Positions 8,779 to 18,010 are shown, counted from the first letter of the stretch. The stretch is 64,000 bases of DNA from Blastococcus aggregatus (GCF_900221005.1 NZ_OBQI01000005.1:62001-126000); one strand, 5' to 3'. Numbers and translations are program-made. Notes: generated from the letters alone by a model not told the origin.

Positions 8779-11256
8779 GTGCTGCCACCGCCCGGGACGC
8801 CGGGGACCGACCTGCCGGTGCGCGCCGTGCTGCCCGAGCTCGCCGACGCCCTGGCAGCGCGCGGCAGCGCCGTCCTCGTCGCCCCGCCCGGCACCGGCAA
8901 GACGACGCTCGTCCCGCTCGCCCTGGCCGGCAGCCTGCCCGGCCGGATCGTCGTGGCCGAGCCGCGCCGGGTGGCCGCCCGGGCCGCGGCGCGCCGGATG
9001 GCCGCCCTGCTCGGCGAGCCCGTCGGGAACCGGGTCGGCTACAGCGTGCGCGGGGACAGCCGGCGCAGCGCCGGCACCCGCGTCGAGGTGGTCACCACCG
9101 GGCTGCTGGTCCGCCGCCTGCAGGCCGATCCGGAGCAGGCCGGCGTCTCCGCCGTCGTCCTCGACGAGTGCCACGAGCGCCACCTCGACACCGATCTGGC
9201 GCTCGGGTTCGCCCTGGACGTCCGCGGCACCCTCCGCCCGGACCTGCAGCTGCTGACCATGTCCGCCACCGCGCAGGCGGGGCGGCTCGCCCAGCTGATC
9301 GGGGACGGTGAGCCGGCTCCCGTCGTGGCGGCCGCCGGGACGCTGCACCAGGTCGACGTCGTCTGGGCGCCGCCGACCGGCCCGGTCGACCCGCCGCACG
9401 GCCTGCGCGTCGACCCCCGGCTGCTCGCGCACGTCGCGGCCACCGTCCGCCGGGCGCTGGCCGAGCGCACCGGCGACGTCCTCGTGTTCCTGCCCGGTGC
9501 CGGGGAGATCGGCACGGTCGCCCAGCAGCTGAGCGGGCTGGACGCCGACGTCCTGCCGCTGCACGGGCGGCTCCCGCCGGCCGCGCAGGACGCCGCGCTG
9601 CAGGCCGGCCCCCGCCGTCGCGTCGTCCTCGCCTCGGCGCTGGCGGAGAGCAGCCTGACCGTGCCGGGCGTCCGCGTGGTCGTCGACGCCGGCCTGGCCC
9701 GCGTGCCGCGTGCCGACCTCGCGCGCGGGCTGGGCTCGCTGGTCACCGTGCGGGCGTCGCGGGCCGCGGTCACCCAGCGCGCCGGCCGCGCCGGGCGGGA
9801 GGGCCCGGGTGCGGTCTACCGCTGCTGGACCTCCGCCGAGCACGACCGGCTCCCGGCCCACGACGAGCCGGAGGTGGCCGTCTCGGACCTCACCGCCTTC
9901 ACGCTCGAGCTGGCCTGCTGGGGGGCGCCCGGCGGAGCCGGCCTCGCGCTGCTGGATCCCCCGCCACCGGCCGCGCTGCTCGTCGCGGGCCAGGCGCTGC
10001 GCACCCTCGGCGCGGTGGACGACGCCGGGCGGGCGACCGCCCGGGGGCGCGCGCTGACCGCCGTCGGCGTGCACCCGCGGCTGGCCCGCGCCCTGCTCGA
10101 CGGCGCTCCGCTCGTGGGTCGCCGGCGCGCGGCCGAGGTGGTCGCGCTGCTGTCGGCGGACCTGCCCATCCGCAGCGACGACCTCCTGGCGACCTGGCGG
10201 GAGCTGCGCTCCGGTGCCGACCGCGGCGCCACGGCGCGCTGGAAGGACGAGGTCACCCGGCTCGAGCGCTCGGTCGACGACGTCGCTCCGCCGCGCATCC
10301 CCGACGACACCGCGGCGGGTCTCGTGGTCGGGCTGGCCCATCCCGAGCGGCTCGCCCGGCGGCGGCCGGACGGCGGCACCTACCTGATGGCCGCCGGGAC
10401 GGGGGCGGAGCTGCCGCCCGGCACGGCGCTGTCGGGGGCGCCGTGGCTGGCGGTCGCCGTCGCCGACCGCTCCCCCGGCCGCAGGGACGCGCGGGTGCGG
10501 TCCGCCGTCGCGGTCGACGAGGCGACCGCGCTGGAGGCCGGCGGCCCGCTGCACACCGACGGCGACGAGGTGGCCTGGCGCGACGGCGACGTCCGCAGCG
10601 CACGCGTGGAGCGGCTGGGCGCGATCGTGCTGGCCGAGCGCCCCGCCCGCGATCCCGATCCGTCCGCGGCGGCGGCCGCGGTCGCCGAGGGGCTGCGCCG
10701 GGAGGGCCTCGGCCTGCTCACCTGGACGCCCGCGGCCACGCGGCTGCGCGCCCGGCTGGCCGCCGCGCACGCCGGGCTCGGCGAGCCGTGGCCCGCGGTC
10801 GACGACGAGGCCCTGCTCGCCGGCATCGACGTCTCCGGTGCCCGTCGGCGCGCCGACCTGGCCCGCATCGACCTGGTCGCCGCCCTGCGGGCGCTGGTGC
10901 CGTGGCAGCTGTCCGGCGACCTCGACGCCGTCGTCCCGGACGCCGTGACCGTCCCGACCGGCTCGCGGATCCGGATCGACTACACCGATCCGACCGTTCC
11001 GACCCTGGCGGTCCGGGTGCAGGAGGTCTTCGGCTGGGCGACCGCGCCGCTGGTGGCCGGCCGCCCGCTACGGCTCGAGCTGCTCTCCCCCGCGCGCCGC
11101 GTCGTCGCCACCACCGCCGACCTGGCCGGCTTCTGGGTCACCGGCTACCCCGCCGTCCGCAGCGAACTCCGCGGGCGGTACCCGCGCCACCCCTGGCCGG
11201 AGGATCCGGCTGCCGCGCCGGCCACGAAGCGAGCTGCCCCACGCTCCCGCTCCTGA
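8779..11256 (+). CDS. hrpB: ATP-dependent RNA helicase HrpB
   Basis: An 825-residue DEAH/RHA-type helicase. Walker A is PPGTGKTT (36-43), the DExH motif is DECHER (129-134), motif III is TMSAT (about 156-160), and QRAGRAGREGPG is motif VI. The C-terminal half with the HrpB-specific domain continues to the end, matching the usual length of 800-850. The GTG start has no Shine-Dalgarno, and GACACT ends six bases upstream, so it is probably leaderless. The biological role of HrpB is poorly defined. It lies 37 bp before malQ. Confidence 0.93.
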   Translation: MLPPPGTPGTDLPVRAVLPELADALAARGSAVLVAPPGTGKTTLVPLALAGSLPGRIVVAEPRRVAARAAARRMAALLGEPVGNRVGYSVRGDSRRSAGTRVEVVTTGLLVRRLQADPEQAGVSAVVLDECHERHLDTDLALGFALDVRGTLRPDLQLLTMSATAQAGRLAQLIGDGEPAPVVAAAGTLHQVDVVWAPPTGPVDPPHGLRVDPRLLAHVAATVRRALAERTGDVLVFLPGAGEIGTVAQQLSGLDADVLPLHGRLPPAAQDAALQAGPRRRVVLASALAESSLTVPGVRVVVDAGLARVPRADLARGLGSLVTVRASRAAVTQRAGRAGREGPGAVYRCWTSAEHDRLPAHDEPEVAVSDLTAFTLELACWGAPGGAGLALLDPPPPAALLVAGQALRTLGAVDDAGRATARGRALTAVGVHPRLARALLDGAPLVGRRRAAEVVALLSADLPIRSDDLLATWRELRSGADRGATARWKDEVTRLERSVDDVAPPRIPDDTAAGLVVGLAHPERLARRRPDGGTYLMAAGTGAELPPGTALSGAPWLAVAVADRSPGRRDARVRSAVAVDEATALEAGGPLHTDGDEVAWRDGDVRSARVERLGAIVLAERPARDPDPSAAAAAVAEGLRREGLGLLTWTPAATRLRARLAAAHAGLGEPWPAVDDEALLAGIDVSGARRRADLARIDLVAALRALVPWQLSGDLDAVVPDAVTVPTGSRIRIDYTDPTVPTLAVRVQEVFGWATAPLVAGRPLRLELLSPARRVVATTADLAGFWVTGYPAVRSELRGRYPRHPWPEDPAAAPATKRAAPRSRS

Positions 11257-11293
11257 GACTGCGCGCTGCCCCGCGCCCGGCGAGGATCACCCG

Positions 11294-13129
11294 GTGACAC
11301 GCACACCGACGACGGACGACTGGGGCATCGATGCGAGCTGGCTGGACGCGCTCGACGAGGAGCACGAGGTAGCGCAGGAGACGATCGACCGGCTGCGCGA
11401 GATCATCGGGAGGCCCCCGGCAGACCTGGAGGAGCGCGCACCCATCGTCGCCCGGCCCGGGGACGCCCTCGAGGTCGACGCCATCGACGTCATCTGCGAG
11501 GACGGCGAGGTCCGGTCCGTCGACGGTTCCCTCCCCGCCGACTTCCCGCTCGGCTACCACTGGTTCCAGTCCCCCGAGGGCCGCCGTCGCCGGCTGATCG
11601 TCTCCCCCGGCCGCTGCTGGCTGCCCGAGCAGCGGAGCTGGGGCTGGGCGGTGCAGCTCTACGCCGCCCGCAGCCGGGAGAGCTGGGGCATCGGCGACCT
11701 CGCCGACCTGCGCAGCATCCGCCGCATGGCCGCCGACCAGGGCGCCGGGTTCGTGCTCATCAACCCGCTGCACGCCGTGGCGCCCGTCCCGGAGCAGGAG
11801 GCGAGCCCCTACCTGCCGGCCACCCGCCGCTTCCTCAACCCCATCTACCTCCGCGTACCCGAGGTGCCGGGGGCGGAGACCGTCGACCTCGAGGAGGACG
11901 CCGGGCGCGCGCTGAACGACGGCGAGCTCATCGACCGCGACGCCATCTGGGCCCGCAAGCGCGAGGTGCTCATGCGGATCTTCTTCGCCCACGGCGGCGG
12001 CGAGGCGTTCGGGCGCTGGCGGGAGGAGCAGGGACAGACCCTGCAGGACTGGGCCACCTGGGCGGCGATCAGCGAGGAGCACGGCGCCGACTGGCACACC
12101 TGGCCCGAGGAGCTGCGGCGCCCGGGGAGCCCGGCGCTGACCACCTACGTGGAGCAGCACGGCGCCGTCGTCGCCTTCCACGCCTGGCTGCAGTGGGCCC
12201 TGGAGCTGCAGTTGACCGCCGCCACCGACGGCATGACGGTGATCCAGGACCTGCCGATCGGCTTCGCCGGCGGCGGCGCCGACGCCTGGACGTGGCAGGA
12301 CGTGCTGGCCGACGGCGTGAGCGTCGGTGCGCCGCCGGACGCGTTCAACAGCCAGGGGCAGGACTGGGGCTCGCCGCCGCTGATCCCGTGGCGGCTGCGC
12401 GACGCCGACTACGAGCCGTTCATCCAGTCGATCCGCGCCACCATCTCCGGCGCCGGCGGCCTCCGGATCGACCACGTGATGGGCCTGTTCCGGCTCTGGT
12501 GGGTGCCCCGCGACGGCACCGCCGCCGACGGCGCCTACGTGCGCTACCCGGCGGAGGACCTGCTCGGCATCGTCGCGCTGGAGAGCTACCGGGCGCAGGC
12601 CCTCGTCGTCGGCGAGGACCTCGGCACCGTCGAGGACGGCGTGCGGGAGGCCATGGCCGAGCACGGCGTGCTCTCCTACCGGCTGCTGTGGTTCGAGGAC
12701 GACGAGCCCGCGACCTGGCCGGCCGAGGCGATGGCCGCGATCACCACCCACGACCTGCCGACGGTCGCCGGGCTGGTCGGTGGCGCGGACCTCGCGGAGC
12801 AGCGGGAGCAGGGCACCGGCACCGAGGAGGAGCTGGCGCGCGGCCGCTCCTCCCTGCTCGAGCACCTGCCGGGCGTGGCCGAGGGCTCGTCGGCGGAGGC
12901 GGCGGTGGAGCGGGCGCACCAGCTCCTCGCCCAGGCGCCGTCCCTGCTCCTGTCGGCGACCCTGGACGACGCGGTGGGCGCGCCGCGCCGGCCCAACATG
13001 CCCGGTGCCGGCGGCCGGCCCAACTGGTCCCTGCCCCTGCCGGTCCCGGTCGAGGACCTGCCCGGGCACCCTCTGCTGCGGGCGGTGGTCCGCACCCTCG
13101 CCGACGGGGTGACGCGCGGGACGGACTGA
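11294..13129 (+). CDS. malQ: 4-alpha-glucanotransferase (amylomaltase, GH77)
   Basis: A 611-residue disproportionating enzyme that moves alpha-1,4-glucan segments between maltodextrins in the cytosol. GH77 hallmarks are present: SRESWGIGDLADL near 128-140, the nucleophile region LRIDHVMGLF with Asp near 393, GEDLGTV near 439, and THDLPT near 485. The C-terminus PGAGGRPNWSLPLP is typical. GTG start, with GAGGAT ending six bases upstream and no Shine-Dalgarno. Together with the GH13 enzyme at 2.6-4.3 kb this hints at glycogen or maltodextrin turnover, but the genes are on opposite strands and not one operon. Confidence 0.95.
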   Translation: MTRTPTTDDWGIDASWLDALDEEHEVAQETIDRLREIIGRPPADLEERAPIVARPGDALEVDAIDVICEDGEVRSVDGSLPADFPLGYHWFQSPEGRRRRLIVSPGRCWLPEQRSWGWAVQLYAARSRESWGIGDLADLRSIRRMAADQGAGFVLINPLHAVAPVPEQEASPYLPATRRFLNPIYLRVPEVPGAETVDLEEDAGRALNDGELIDRDAIWARKREVLMRIFFAHGGGEAFGRWREEQGQTLQDWATWAAISEEHGADWHTWPEELRRPGSPALTTYVEQHGAVVAFHAWLQWALELQLTAATDGMTVIQDLPIGFAGGGADAWTWQDVLADGVSVGAPPDAFNSQGQDWGSPPLIPWRLRDADYEPFIQSIRATISGAGGLRIDHVMGLFRLWWVPRDGTAADGAYVRYPAEDLLGIVALESYRAQALVVGEDLGTVEDGVREAMAEHGVLSYRLLWFEDDEPATWPAEAMAAITTHDLPTVAGLVGGADLAEQREQGTGTEEELARGRSSLLEHLPGVAEGSSAEAAVERAHQLLAQAPSLLLSATLDDAVGAPRRPNMPGAGGRPNWSLPLPVPVEDLPGHPLLRAVVRTLADGVTRGTD

Positions 13130-13154
13130 GGCTCCGACCCGCCCTGCCCATGTA

Positions 13155-13170
13155 TCGAACACACGTTCGA
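13155..13170. promoter_or_regulatory. LexA operator (SOS box)
   Basis: TCGAACACACGTTCGA is a perfect match to the actinobacterial LexA box TCGAAC-N4-GTTCGA. It lies 20 bp before the GTG of the next gene, and its left half coincides with the -35 position relative to a GATGCT hexamer (13178-13183), so LexA binding would block the promoter. Confidence 0.88.
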
Positions 13171-13189
13171 TCCGTGCGATGCTGGTCGG

Positions 13190-13504
13190 GTGGCCGGAGG
13201 GATGCAGCGGGGTGGGTCGGGGCGGTCCCTGGCCGAGCGCGCGGCCCTCTCCGGCGCCGTGCCCGACGCTCCCGTGCCGCCTCCCGCGCGTCCTGCCGCG
13301 CCGCCCCCCGGGCGGGGCGGCGAGGGGCGGCACTGCTGGGTCCACGACCCGCCGGACGCCCCGGGCACCTGGCCGGGGCTGCTCGTCGAGTGGCGACAGC
13401 AGGAGAGCGGCTGGCAGGGCCGGGTGACCTACGCGGTGCCCGGGCCGGCGGGACCGATGCTGGTCGAGAGCTGGCTGCCGGCCGCCCGGCTCGAACCGCG
13501 CTGA
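13190..13504 (+). CDS. Small SOS-regulated conserved protein of unknown function
   Basis: I do not recognise a named family. The 104-residue protein has a Pro/Gly-rich N-terminus and a well-structured C-terminal half: H-C-W-V, then P-G-L-L-V-E-W-R, G-W-Q-G-R-V-T-Y, and a final VESWLPAARLEP. This alternating hydrophobic/basic pattern looks like a small beta-barrel or SH3-like fold (inference). The GTG follows GATGCT by six bases, so the mRNA is probably leaderless and controlled by the LexA box. A role in DNA-damage tolerance, for example beside DnaE2/ImuB, is a guess based only on that operator. Confidence 0.7.
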   Translation: MAGGMQRGGSGRSLAERAALSGAVPDAPVPPPARPAAPPPGRGGEGRHCWVHDPPDAPGTWPGLLVEWRQQESGWQGRVTYAVPGPAGPMLVESWLPAARLEPR

Positions 13505-13597
13505 CCACGGTCGCGGGATTGGGCCGGACGGTCCCTGGCTATGGGCCGGAGGACCGTGGAACCGATGGACCGGAACGCCGATGGACGGAGCACGTCG

Positions 13598-13795
13598 ATG
13601 ACCTCCCCCGACCAGCCGAACCTCGACGACGTGATCGTCCCCGAGGAGAACGTCACCCGAGACCGCACGCAGCACGCGAAGGACCCGCACCCGGACGACG
13701 AGGTGCTCGCGCACCGCACCGAGCAGGAGCGCCAGGCCGTGGGTTCCGACGACGCGGACCCGCTGGGCGCCGAGCGGCACCCGGCCACCGACTGA
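13598..13795 (+). CDS. Small acidic hydrophilic protein, unknown function
   Basis: A 65-residue protein rich in Asp, Glu, His and Arg (starts MTSPDQPNLDDVIVPEENV, ends ERHPATD) with no hydrophobic segment, likely disordered and cytosolic. The ATG is preceded by GGAG eight bases upstream. An earlier in-frame ATG would add residues of low quality. No family recognised. It precedes the EVE-like gene by 20 bp and may share its transcript. Confidence 0.5.
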   Translation: MTSPDQPNLDDVIVPEENVTRDRTQHAKDPHPDDEVLAHRTEQERQAVGSDDADPLGAERHPATD

Positions 13796-13815
13796 ACTCC
13801 GCCCGCTCCCCCGCC

Positions 13816-14250
13816 GTGGCCCGGTTGCAGGCCGGCGACGTCGCCGGCTGGCTGATCAAGAGCACCCGGGCCCCGGCGGAGATCGACCCGGAGTGGGCGC
13901 CGGACGCCGAGCGGGAACTGACCCGCTGCGTCCGGCGCTCCTACCGGCTCGCGCTCGTCTCCCCCGGCCAGCCGGTGGTGCTGTGGGTCAGCGGTCGCGT
14001 CGCACCCGGTGTGCACGCCGTCGGCACCGTCACCGCCCCGCCGCGGGAGCCCGACGACCCCGGCGACGACCGCCCGGTCCTCCCCGTCCGCCTGACCCGG
14101 CTGGCCGGCCCGGTCGAGCGTGCCGAGCTCCTGCACGACCCGCTCTTCCGGGACGCCGAGGTGCTGCGCATGCCCGCCGGCAGCAACCCCTCGTGGCTGA
14201 CCGCGGAACAGCTCGGCACGGTGCTCGGGCGGGCCTTCCCGTGCTGGGAC
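13816..14250 (+). CDS. EVE/PUA-like domain protein, open at its 3' end
   Basis: The frame from the GTG encodes V-A-R-L-Q-A-G-D-V-A-G-W-L-I-K-S, then R-R-S-Y-R-L, G-Q-P-V-V-L-W-V-S-G, H-A-V-G-T-V, and near its end P-A-G-S-N-P-S-W-L-T-A-E-Q-L. This order matches EVE-like proteins (PUA fold, proposed binding of modified nucleobases). The expected stop after about 140 residues is absent: the frame stays open to 14925 across the DUF998 gene in another frame. I give only the recognisable part. The stop may have been lost, or one base may be missing in the sequence. Confidence 0.55.
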
Positions 14251-14251
14251 C

Positions 14252-15031
14252 ATGGGCACCGTGACTTCCGACCGACTCCGCTGGGGCGCCCTCACCGGGC
14301 TCCTGACGCTGCAGTTCTTCGTCGTCGAGACCGTGGTGCAGTTCCGGGGCGAGGGCTACTCCCGCGCCGACGACGTCATCAGCGACCTCGGCGCCACCAC
14401 CTGGCCCGGCCACCAGGCGATGAACGCCTCCTTCGTGGTGCAGGCGGCGCTGATCCTGGGCGGCGCCGTGCTGCTCCTGCCCACGCTGCGGGCCGGCGCG
14501 GGCCGGGTGGCGGCCTACCTGTTCGGCCTCGCCGCCGTCGGCGTGCTGCTGGTGGGCGTCCTGCCGTCGGACCGCTCCGACACCTGGCACGGCGTCGGGG
14601 CGACCCTCTACCTGGTCGGGGGCGCGCTCGGGCTGATCGCGCTGGCCTACGCCCTGCGCCCGCGCTCGGAGCTCCTGGGCTCGACGCTGGTCGTCCTGGG
14701 CCTGGTGGGCACCGCCGCGACGGCGTTCTTCCTCACCGGCGTCGACGTCCTCGCCGAGGGCGCCACCGAGCGCGCCGCCGCCTACGTGCTGCCGATCGGG
14801 CTGGCCGTGGCGGGAGCCGCACTGTGGCGGTCCGGCGACGCCACCCCGCCCGGGGACGGCGACCGGCCCTCCCGCCGCGAGCAGCGGGCCGCCGCCCGCG
14901 CCGCCGCCGCCGAGCGCGCCCGTGAGCGCGATGCGGCGGTGGAGGCCGCCGCCCGGCGGTCCGAGGGCAGCGCCCCCGCGGACGACTTCGACGCCGACGA
15001 CCCGTGGGCGTCGACCGGCCGTACCGACTGA
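14252..15031 (+). CDS. DUF998 family membrane protein
   Basis: A 259-residue integral membrane protein with six hydrophobic helices over residues 10-195 and a hydrophilic C-terminal tail rich in Arg/Ala/Asp. The opening (LQFFVVETVVQFRGEGYS, then DVISDLGATT) and VGVLPSDRSDTWH near 105-117 are typical of DUF998 proteins. Function is unknown. The start ATG has no clear Shine-Dalgarno, and the next in-frame GTG nine bases on is an alternative. The preceding EVE-like frame continues over the whole gene in another frame. Confidence 0.8.
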   Translation: MGTVTSDRLRWGALTGLLTLQFFVVETVVQFRGEGYSRADDVISDLGATTWPGHQAMNASFVVQAALILGGAVLLLPTLRAGAGRVAAYLFGLAAVGVLLVGVLPSDRSDTWHGVGATLYLVGGALGLIALAYALRPRSELLGSTLVVLGLVGTAATAFFLTGVDVLAEGATERAAAYVLPIGLAVAGAALWRSGDATPPGDGDRPSRREQRAAARAAAAERARERDAAVEAAARRSEGSAPADDFDADDPWASTGRTD

Positions 15032-15067
15032 GCCGCGCCGCCGAGCCGCGCCGACCGAGCCCCGTGC

Positions 15068-16078
15068 TCAGCCGGCCGGCGAGACCGTGAGCACCTCGCC
15101 CACCGGCCGCCGTCCGCTGACGGAACCGGCCGCCGTCCCCTCCCGTGGATAGCCCATGCGCAGCAGCATCTGCGGATGCCCGACGAGCGAGAGCCGCGAG
15201 CGCATCCGGGTGCGCGTGGCCGGCCAGTCCAGCGCCTGGGTGAGCGGCGAGGCGGCCACACCGTCGGCGGTGGCCACCAGCAGCACCCGACCCAGCGCCC
15301 GGCCCGCCTGCAGCCAGGCGTACCGGTCGTCGCCGTCGGTGCCCATCAGCACGACGGTGGGCCGCTCGACGTCGGGTGGCGGCGCATCCGGGTCGACCGG
15401 CGCCCCGGCATCGTGGCCGCGGGTACCCACGACGAAGTCGCGGATGGACCAGTTCGAGGGACGGCCGTGCGGATCCCCGGCCGGTACCGCGCCGACCGGC
15501 ACGCCGTCGACCGCGCCCGGGTCGGTGCGCACCCACCGCTGCAGCTCGGCGAGGTAGGCGGGGTCCCCCTGCTCCATCTCCTCCGCCCGGTCGATGAGGA
15601 AGACCGTGGCGACCTCCTCCTCCGAGCGCGTCACCGGCTTGAACCAGGTGCCGAACGCCGCCGCCTCGGCCTGCAACCGGTCCAGGAGGCCGGCCGGCAC
15701 GATCCGGGGCTCGAAGGGGTCGCGCACCGTGTGCCGGTGCCCGATCGCCGCGGCGAGGGCGGCGTCCTCGTCGGTGGGCACGATCGCGCCGATGACCCGC
15801 ACGGTCGCGAGGTGGTCGGGATCGGCGTCGTCCGTGAGCAGTTCCACCTCGCTGAGCACTCCGGCCGCCGCCAGGGCCACGACGGCGAACTCGACGGCGA
15901 TGCCGCAGCTGATCACCTGCTGGCGCTGGGTCGGGTCGAGCACCGGCAGCGCGCGGGCGCGGTCGAGGAACACGTCGAGCTGGTCGGCCGTGGCGGTGAA
16001 CCGCCAGGGCTGGGTGTTGTGGATCGAGGGCGCCCGCGTGGCCGCTTCCACCACCGTCGCCCACTGCTGCTGCTCCAC
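15068..16078 (-). CDS. Acg-type nitroreductase family protein
   Basis: A 336-residue protein related to mycobacterial Acg (Rv2032), a tandem-domain nitroreductase fold that binds FMN but may be redox-inactive. The signature opening R-A-P-S-I-H-N-T-Q-P-W-R-F is at residues 15-27, and NWSIRDFVVG lies near 208-217. Such genes are dormancy- or stress-regulated in mycobacteria, but no such operator is visible here. The ATG start follows GGGAGGTACGACG, with a good Shine-Dalgarno. Convergent with the DUF998 gene. Confidence 0.85.
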   Translation of the reverse strand: MEQQQWATVVEAATRAPSIHNTQPWRFTATADQLDVFLDRARALPVLDPTQRQQVISCGIAVEFAVVALAAAGVLSEVELLTDDADPDHLATVRVIGAIVPTDEDAALAAAIGHRHTVRDPFEPRIVPAGLLDRLQAEAAAFGTWFKPVTRSEEEVATVFLIDRAEEMEQGDPAYLAELQRWVRTDPGAVDGVPVGAVPAGDPHGRPSNWSIRDFVVGTRGHDAGAPVDPDAPPPDVERPTVVLMGTDGDDRYAWLQAGRALGRVLLVATADGVAASPLTQALDWPATRTRMRSRLSLVGHPQMLLRMGYPREGTAAGSVSGRRPVGEVLTVSPAG

Positions 16079-16161
16079 CGTCGTACCTCCCGGTCGTGTG
16101 CACGGTGCCTGGTGACTGGTGCCTGCCTACCCCATGCGCGCGTCGCGACCTACGGCGGAGG

Positions 16162-17079
16162 TCAGCCGGCGACCACGGCCTCGGGCTGCGGGGTTCGCGG
16201 GCGGCGGGTGCCGCGCCGGGACAGCGCCACGCCGGCGAGGCAGACCGCACCTCCGACGACGGCCAGGGCCGGGGGCACCTCGTCCAGGAGCAGCCAGCCC
16301 AGCGCGATCACCAGCGGCGGCACCAGGTAGGTGGTGACGCCGAGCCGGCCGGCGTCCATCCGGGTGAGGGCGTAGGCCCAGGTGCTGAACGCCAGCGCCG
16401 TCGGCACCACGCCCAGGTAGACCATGCCGGCGACCGAGCCCGCGGAGGCGGTGCCGAGGTCGCGCACCAGCGCACCCGCCCACGGCAGGCAGCAGAGCGC
16501 GCCGATGGCGCAGGCGGTGAAGGTCACCTGCAGGCCGGGGAGGCGGCCCAGCAGCGGCTTCTGCGCGACGACGCCGATCGCGTAGGTCACCGCGGCGACG
16601 ACGCAGAGCGCGACCCCGACGAGGTCGACGTCGGCGCCTCGGGTGGCCAGACCGATGAGCAGCACGCCCACGAAGGCCACCGCGACGCCGACCACCAGCC
16701 AGCGCGGGAAGCCCTCGCCCAGCAGCCAGCCGGCGAGAAGGGCGATGAGGATCGGCCCGATGTTGACCAGCATCGCGGTGGTGCCCGCGTCGAGGTGCTG
16801 CTCGGCGGCGTTGAGCGCGACGTTGTAGACGCCGAACCAGCCGATGCCGCACACGGCGAGCAGCGCCCACTCCCGGCGGTCCGGGGCCACCCATCCGCGG
16901 CCGGCCAGGAGGACGGCGAGCACCGCGGTGCCGACCAGCAGGCGGCCCAGCGCCAGGGCGCCGGGTGACACGTCCTCCCCCACGCCGCGGATGGCCACGA
17001 AGGCCGATGCCCAGGAGAGGACCGTGACGCCCACGGCCAGGACGGTGCGGCCCGTGGGCGGGGCAGCCGGAGAGCTCAC
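16162..17079 (-). CDS. EamA (DMT) family transporter
   Basis: A 305-residue drug/metabolite transporter with ten hydrophobic helices in two EamA repeats. Typical motifs are SWASAFVAIR near the start, AEQHLDAGTTAMLVNIGPI at the end of the first repeat and AFSTWAYALTRMDAGRLGV in the second. The likely role is efflux of an amino acid or metabolite. The GTG is chosen because the upstream in-frame GTG at 17130 adds Arg-rich codons lying inside the neighbouring gene. The upstream NAD(P)-binding gene has no stop before this gene starts. Confidence 0.85.
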   Translation of the reverse strand: MSSPAAPPTGRTVLAVGVTVLSWASAFVAIRGVGEDVSPGALALGRLLVGTAVLAVLLAGRGWVAPDRREWALLAVCGIGWFGVYNVALNAAEQHLDAGTTAMLVNIGPILIALLAGWLLGEGFPRWLVVGVAVAFVGVLLIGLATRGADVDLVGVALCVVAAVTYAIGVVAQKPLLGRLPGLQVTFTACAIGALCCLPWAGALVRDLGTASAGSVAGMVYLGVVPTALAFSTWAYALTRMDAGRLGVTTYLVPPLVIALGWLLLDEVPPALAVVGGAVCLAGVALSRRGTRRPRTPQPEAVVAG

Positions 17080-17080
17080 G

Positions 17081-17926
17081 AGCGCACGGTAGGCGACCGG
17101 TCCGACGGTTCTCCGGCGGATTCCGGACACCGCACCGGGACGGCGGTCCGGATGCGGTCGTCGGCAGGAACGCCGCGGTCAGCCCCGCAGGGTGCTCGGC
17201 GTAGGTGCGCCGGCCGCGGGCTCCGCCGCTCGGCAGCGCGGCGCCGTCCCGCAGCACCGAGCTCATTCGGCCGGGCACCGGCGTCGCCACCACGCGCGCG
17301 TTCGGTGCCCGCTCGGCGGCCCACGCACGGGCCAGCTCGGCCGCGGTGAGCGCCTCCGGTCCGCCGAACTCGACCACCCCGCCCGACGCCGGGGCGGCGC
17401 AGAGACCGGCGATGTGCGCCGCGACCTCGCCGACGTCCACCGGCTGGAGGCGCCAGCCCATCGGTACCGGCAGCACGGGCCCGCGCCGGGCCGTGTCGAG
17501 GAGCTCGTCGACGAAGTCGTGGAACTGGGTCACCCGCAGCAGGGTGACCGGCAGCCCCGAGGCGAGCAGCACCTGCTCGGCGGCGAACTTCGCCCGGTAG
17601 TAGCCGAACGGGATCCGGTCGACGCCGACGATGGAGACGTAGACGAGGTGCCGCAGCCGGTCCCGGTCCACGGCCTGCACCAGCCGGCGGGTGCCTGCGA
17701 CGTCGACCTGCCACGGATCACCGCGCGGATCGCTGGCGGCGTGCACGACGACGTCCGCCCCGGCCAGCGCCGCCGGCAGGTCGAAGCCGGTGGCGAGGTC
17801 GCCCCGCACCCCGCCCGGCCCGGTGCCCCGCCGCGACATCTGCCGCACGATGACGCCGTCCTCCCGGAGCCGTGGGACCAGGCGTGAGCCGAGCCGGCCG
17901 GTGCCGCCGGTGACGAGGACGTCCAT
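17081..17926 (-). CDS. NAD(P)H-binding atypical SDR/NmrA-like protein, open at its 3' end
   Basis: The N-terminal Rossmann motif MDVLVTGGTGRLGSRLV (1-17) is intact, with DVVVHAASDPRGDP near 60-73, then LVYVSIVGVDRIPFGYYRAKF and VTQFHDFVDEL. This matches the roughly 250-residue NmrA-like sugar epimerase/reductase group. The family end is reached around GRRTYAEHPAG (residues 237-247, near 17185), but no stop follows. The frame stays open to 16127 over the EamA gene. Coordinates stop arbitrarily at the EamA start. The ATG has AGGA eight bases upstream and diverges from the HTH-MurA gene across 84 bp. Confidence 0.6.
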
Positions 17927-17982
17927 CGGACCATCCTGGCCCGGAAAGTCTCCGACCGGCACCCGGCCCGGCGCGAACTCGG

Positions 17983-18002
17983 TATCTCACAGACGAGATA
18001 AT
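17983..18002. promoter_or_regulatory. Palindromic operator overlapping a -10 element
   Basis: TATCTC-N6-GAGATA (17983-18000) is a perfect 6-bp dyad. Its right half runs into GATAAT (17997-18002), a good -10 hexamer eight bases before the GTG at 18011. It is probably the binding site of the XRE domain encoded by that gene, giving autorepression. It also lies in the divergent region of the SDR-like gene. Confidence 0.6.
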
Positions 18003-18010
18003 GTGGTCGG

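Noticed and set aside
15032..15067. Short direct repeats GAGCCGCGCC after the DUF998 gene
   Set aside because: Only two copies, likely GC-rich chance.
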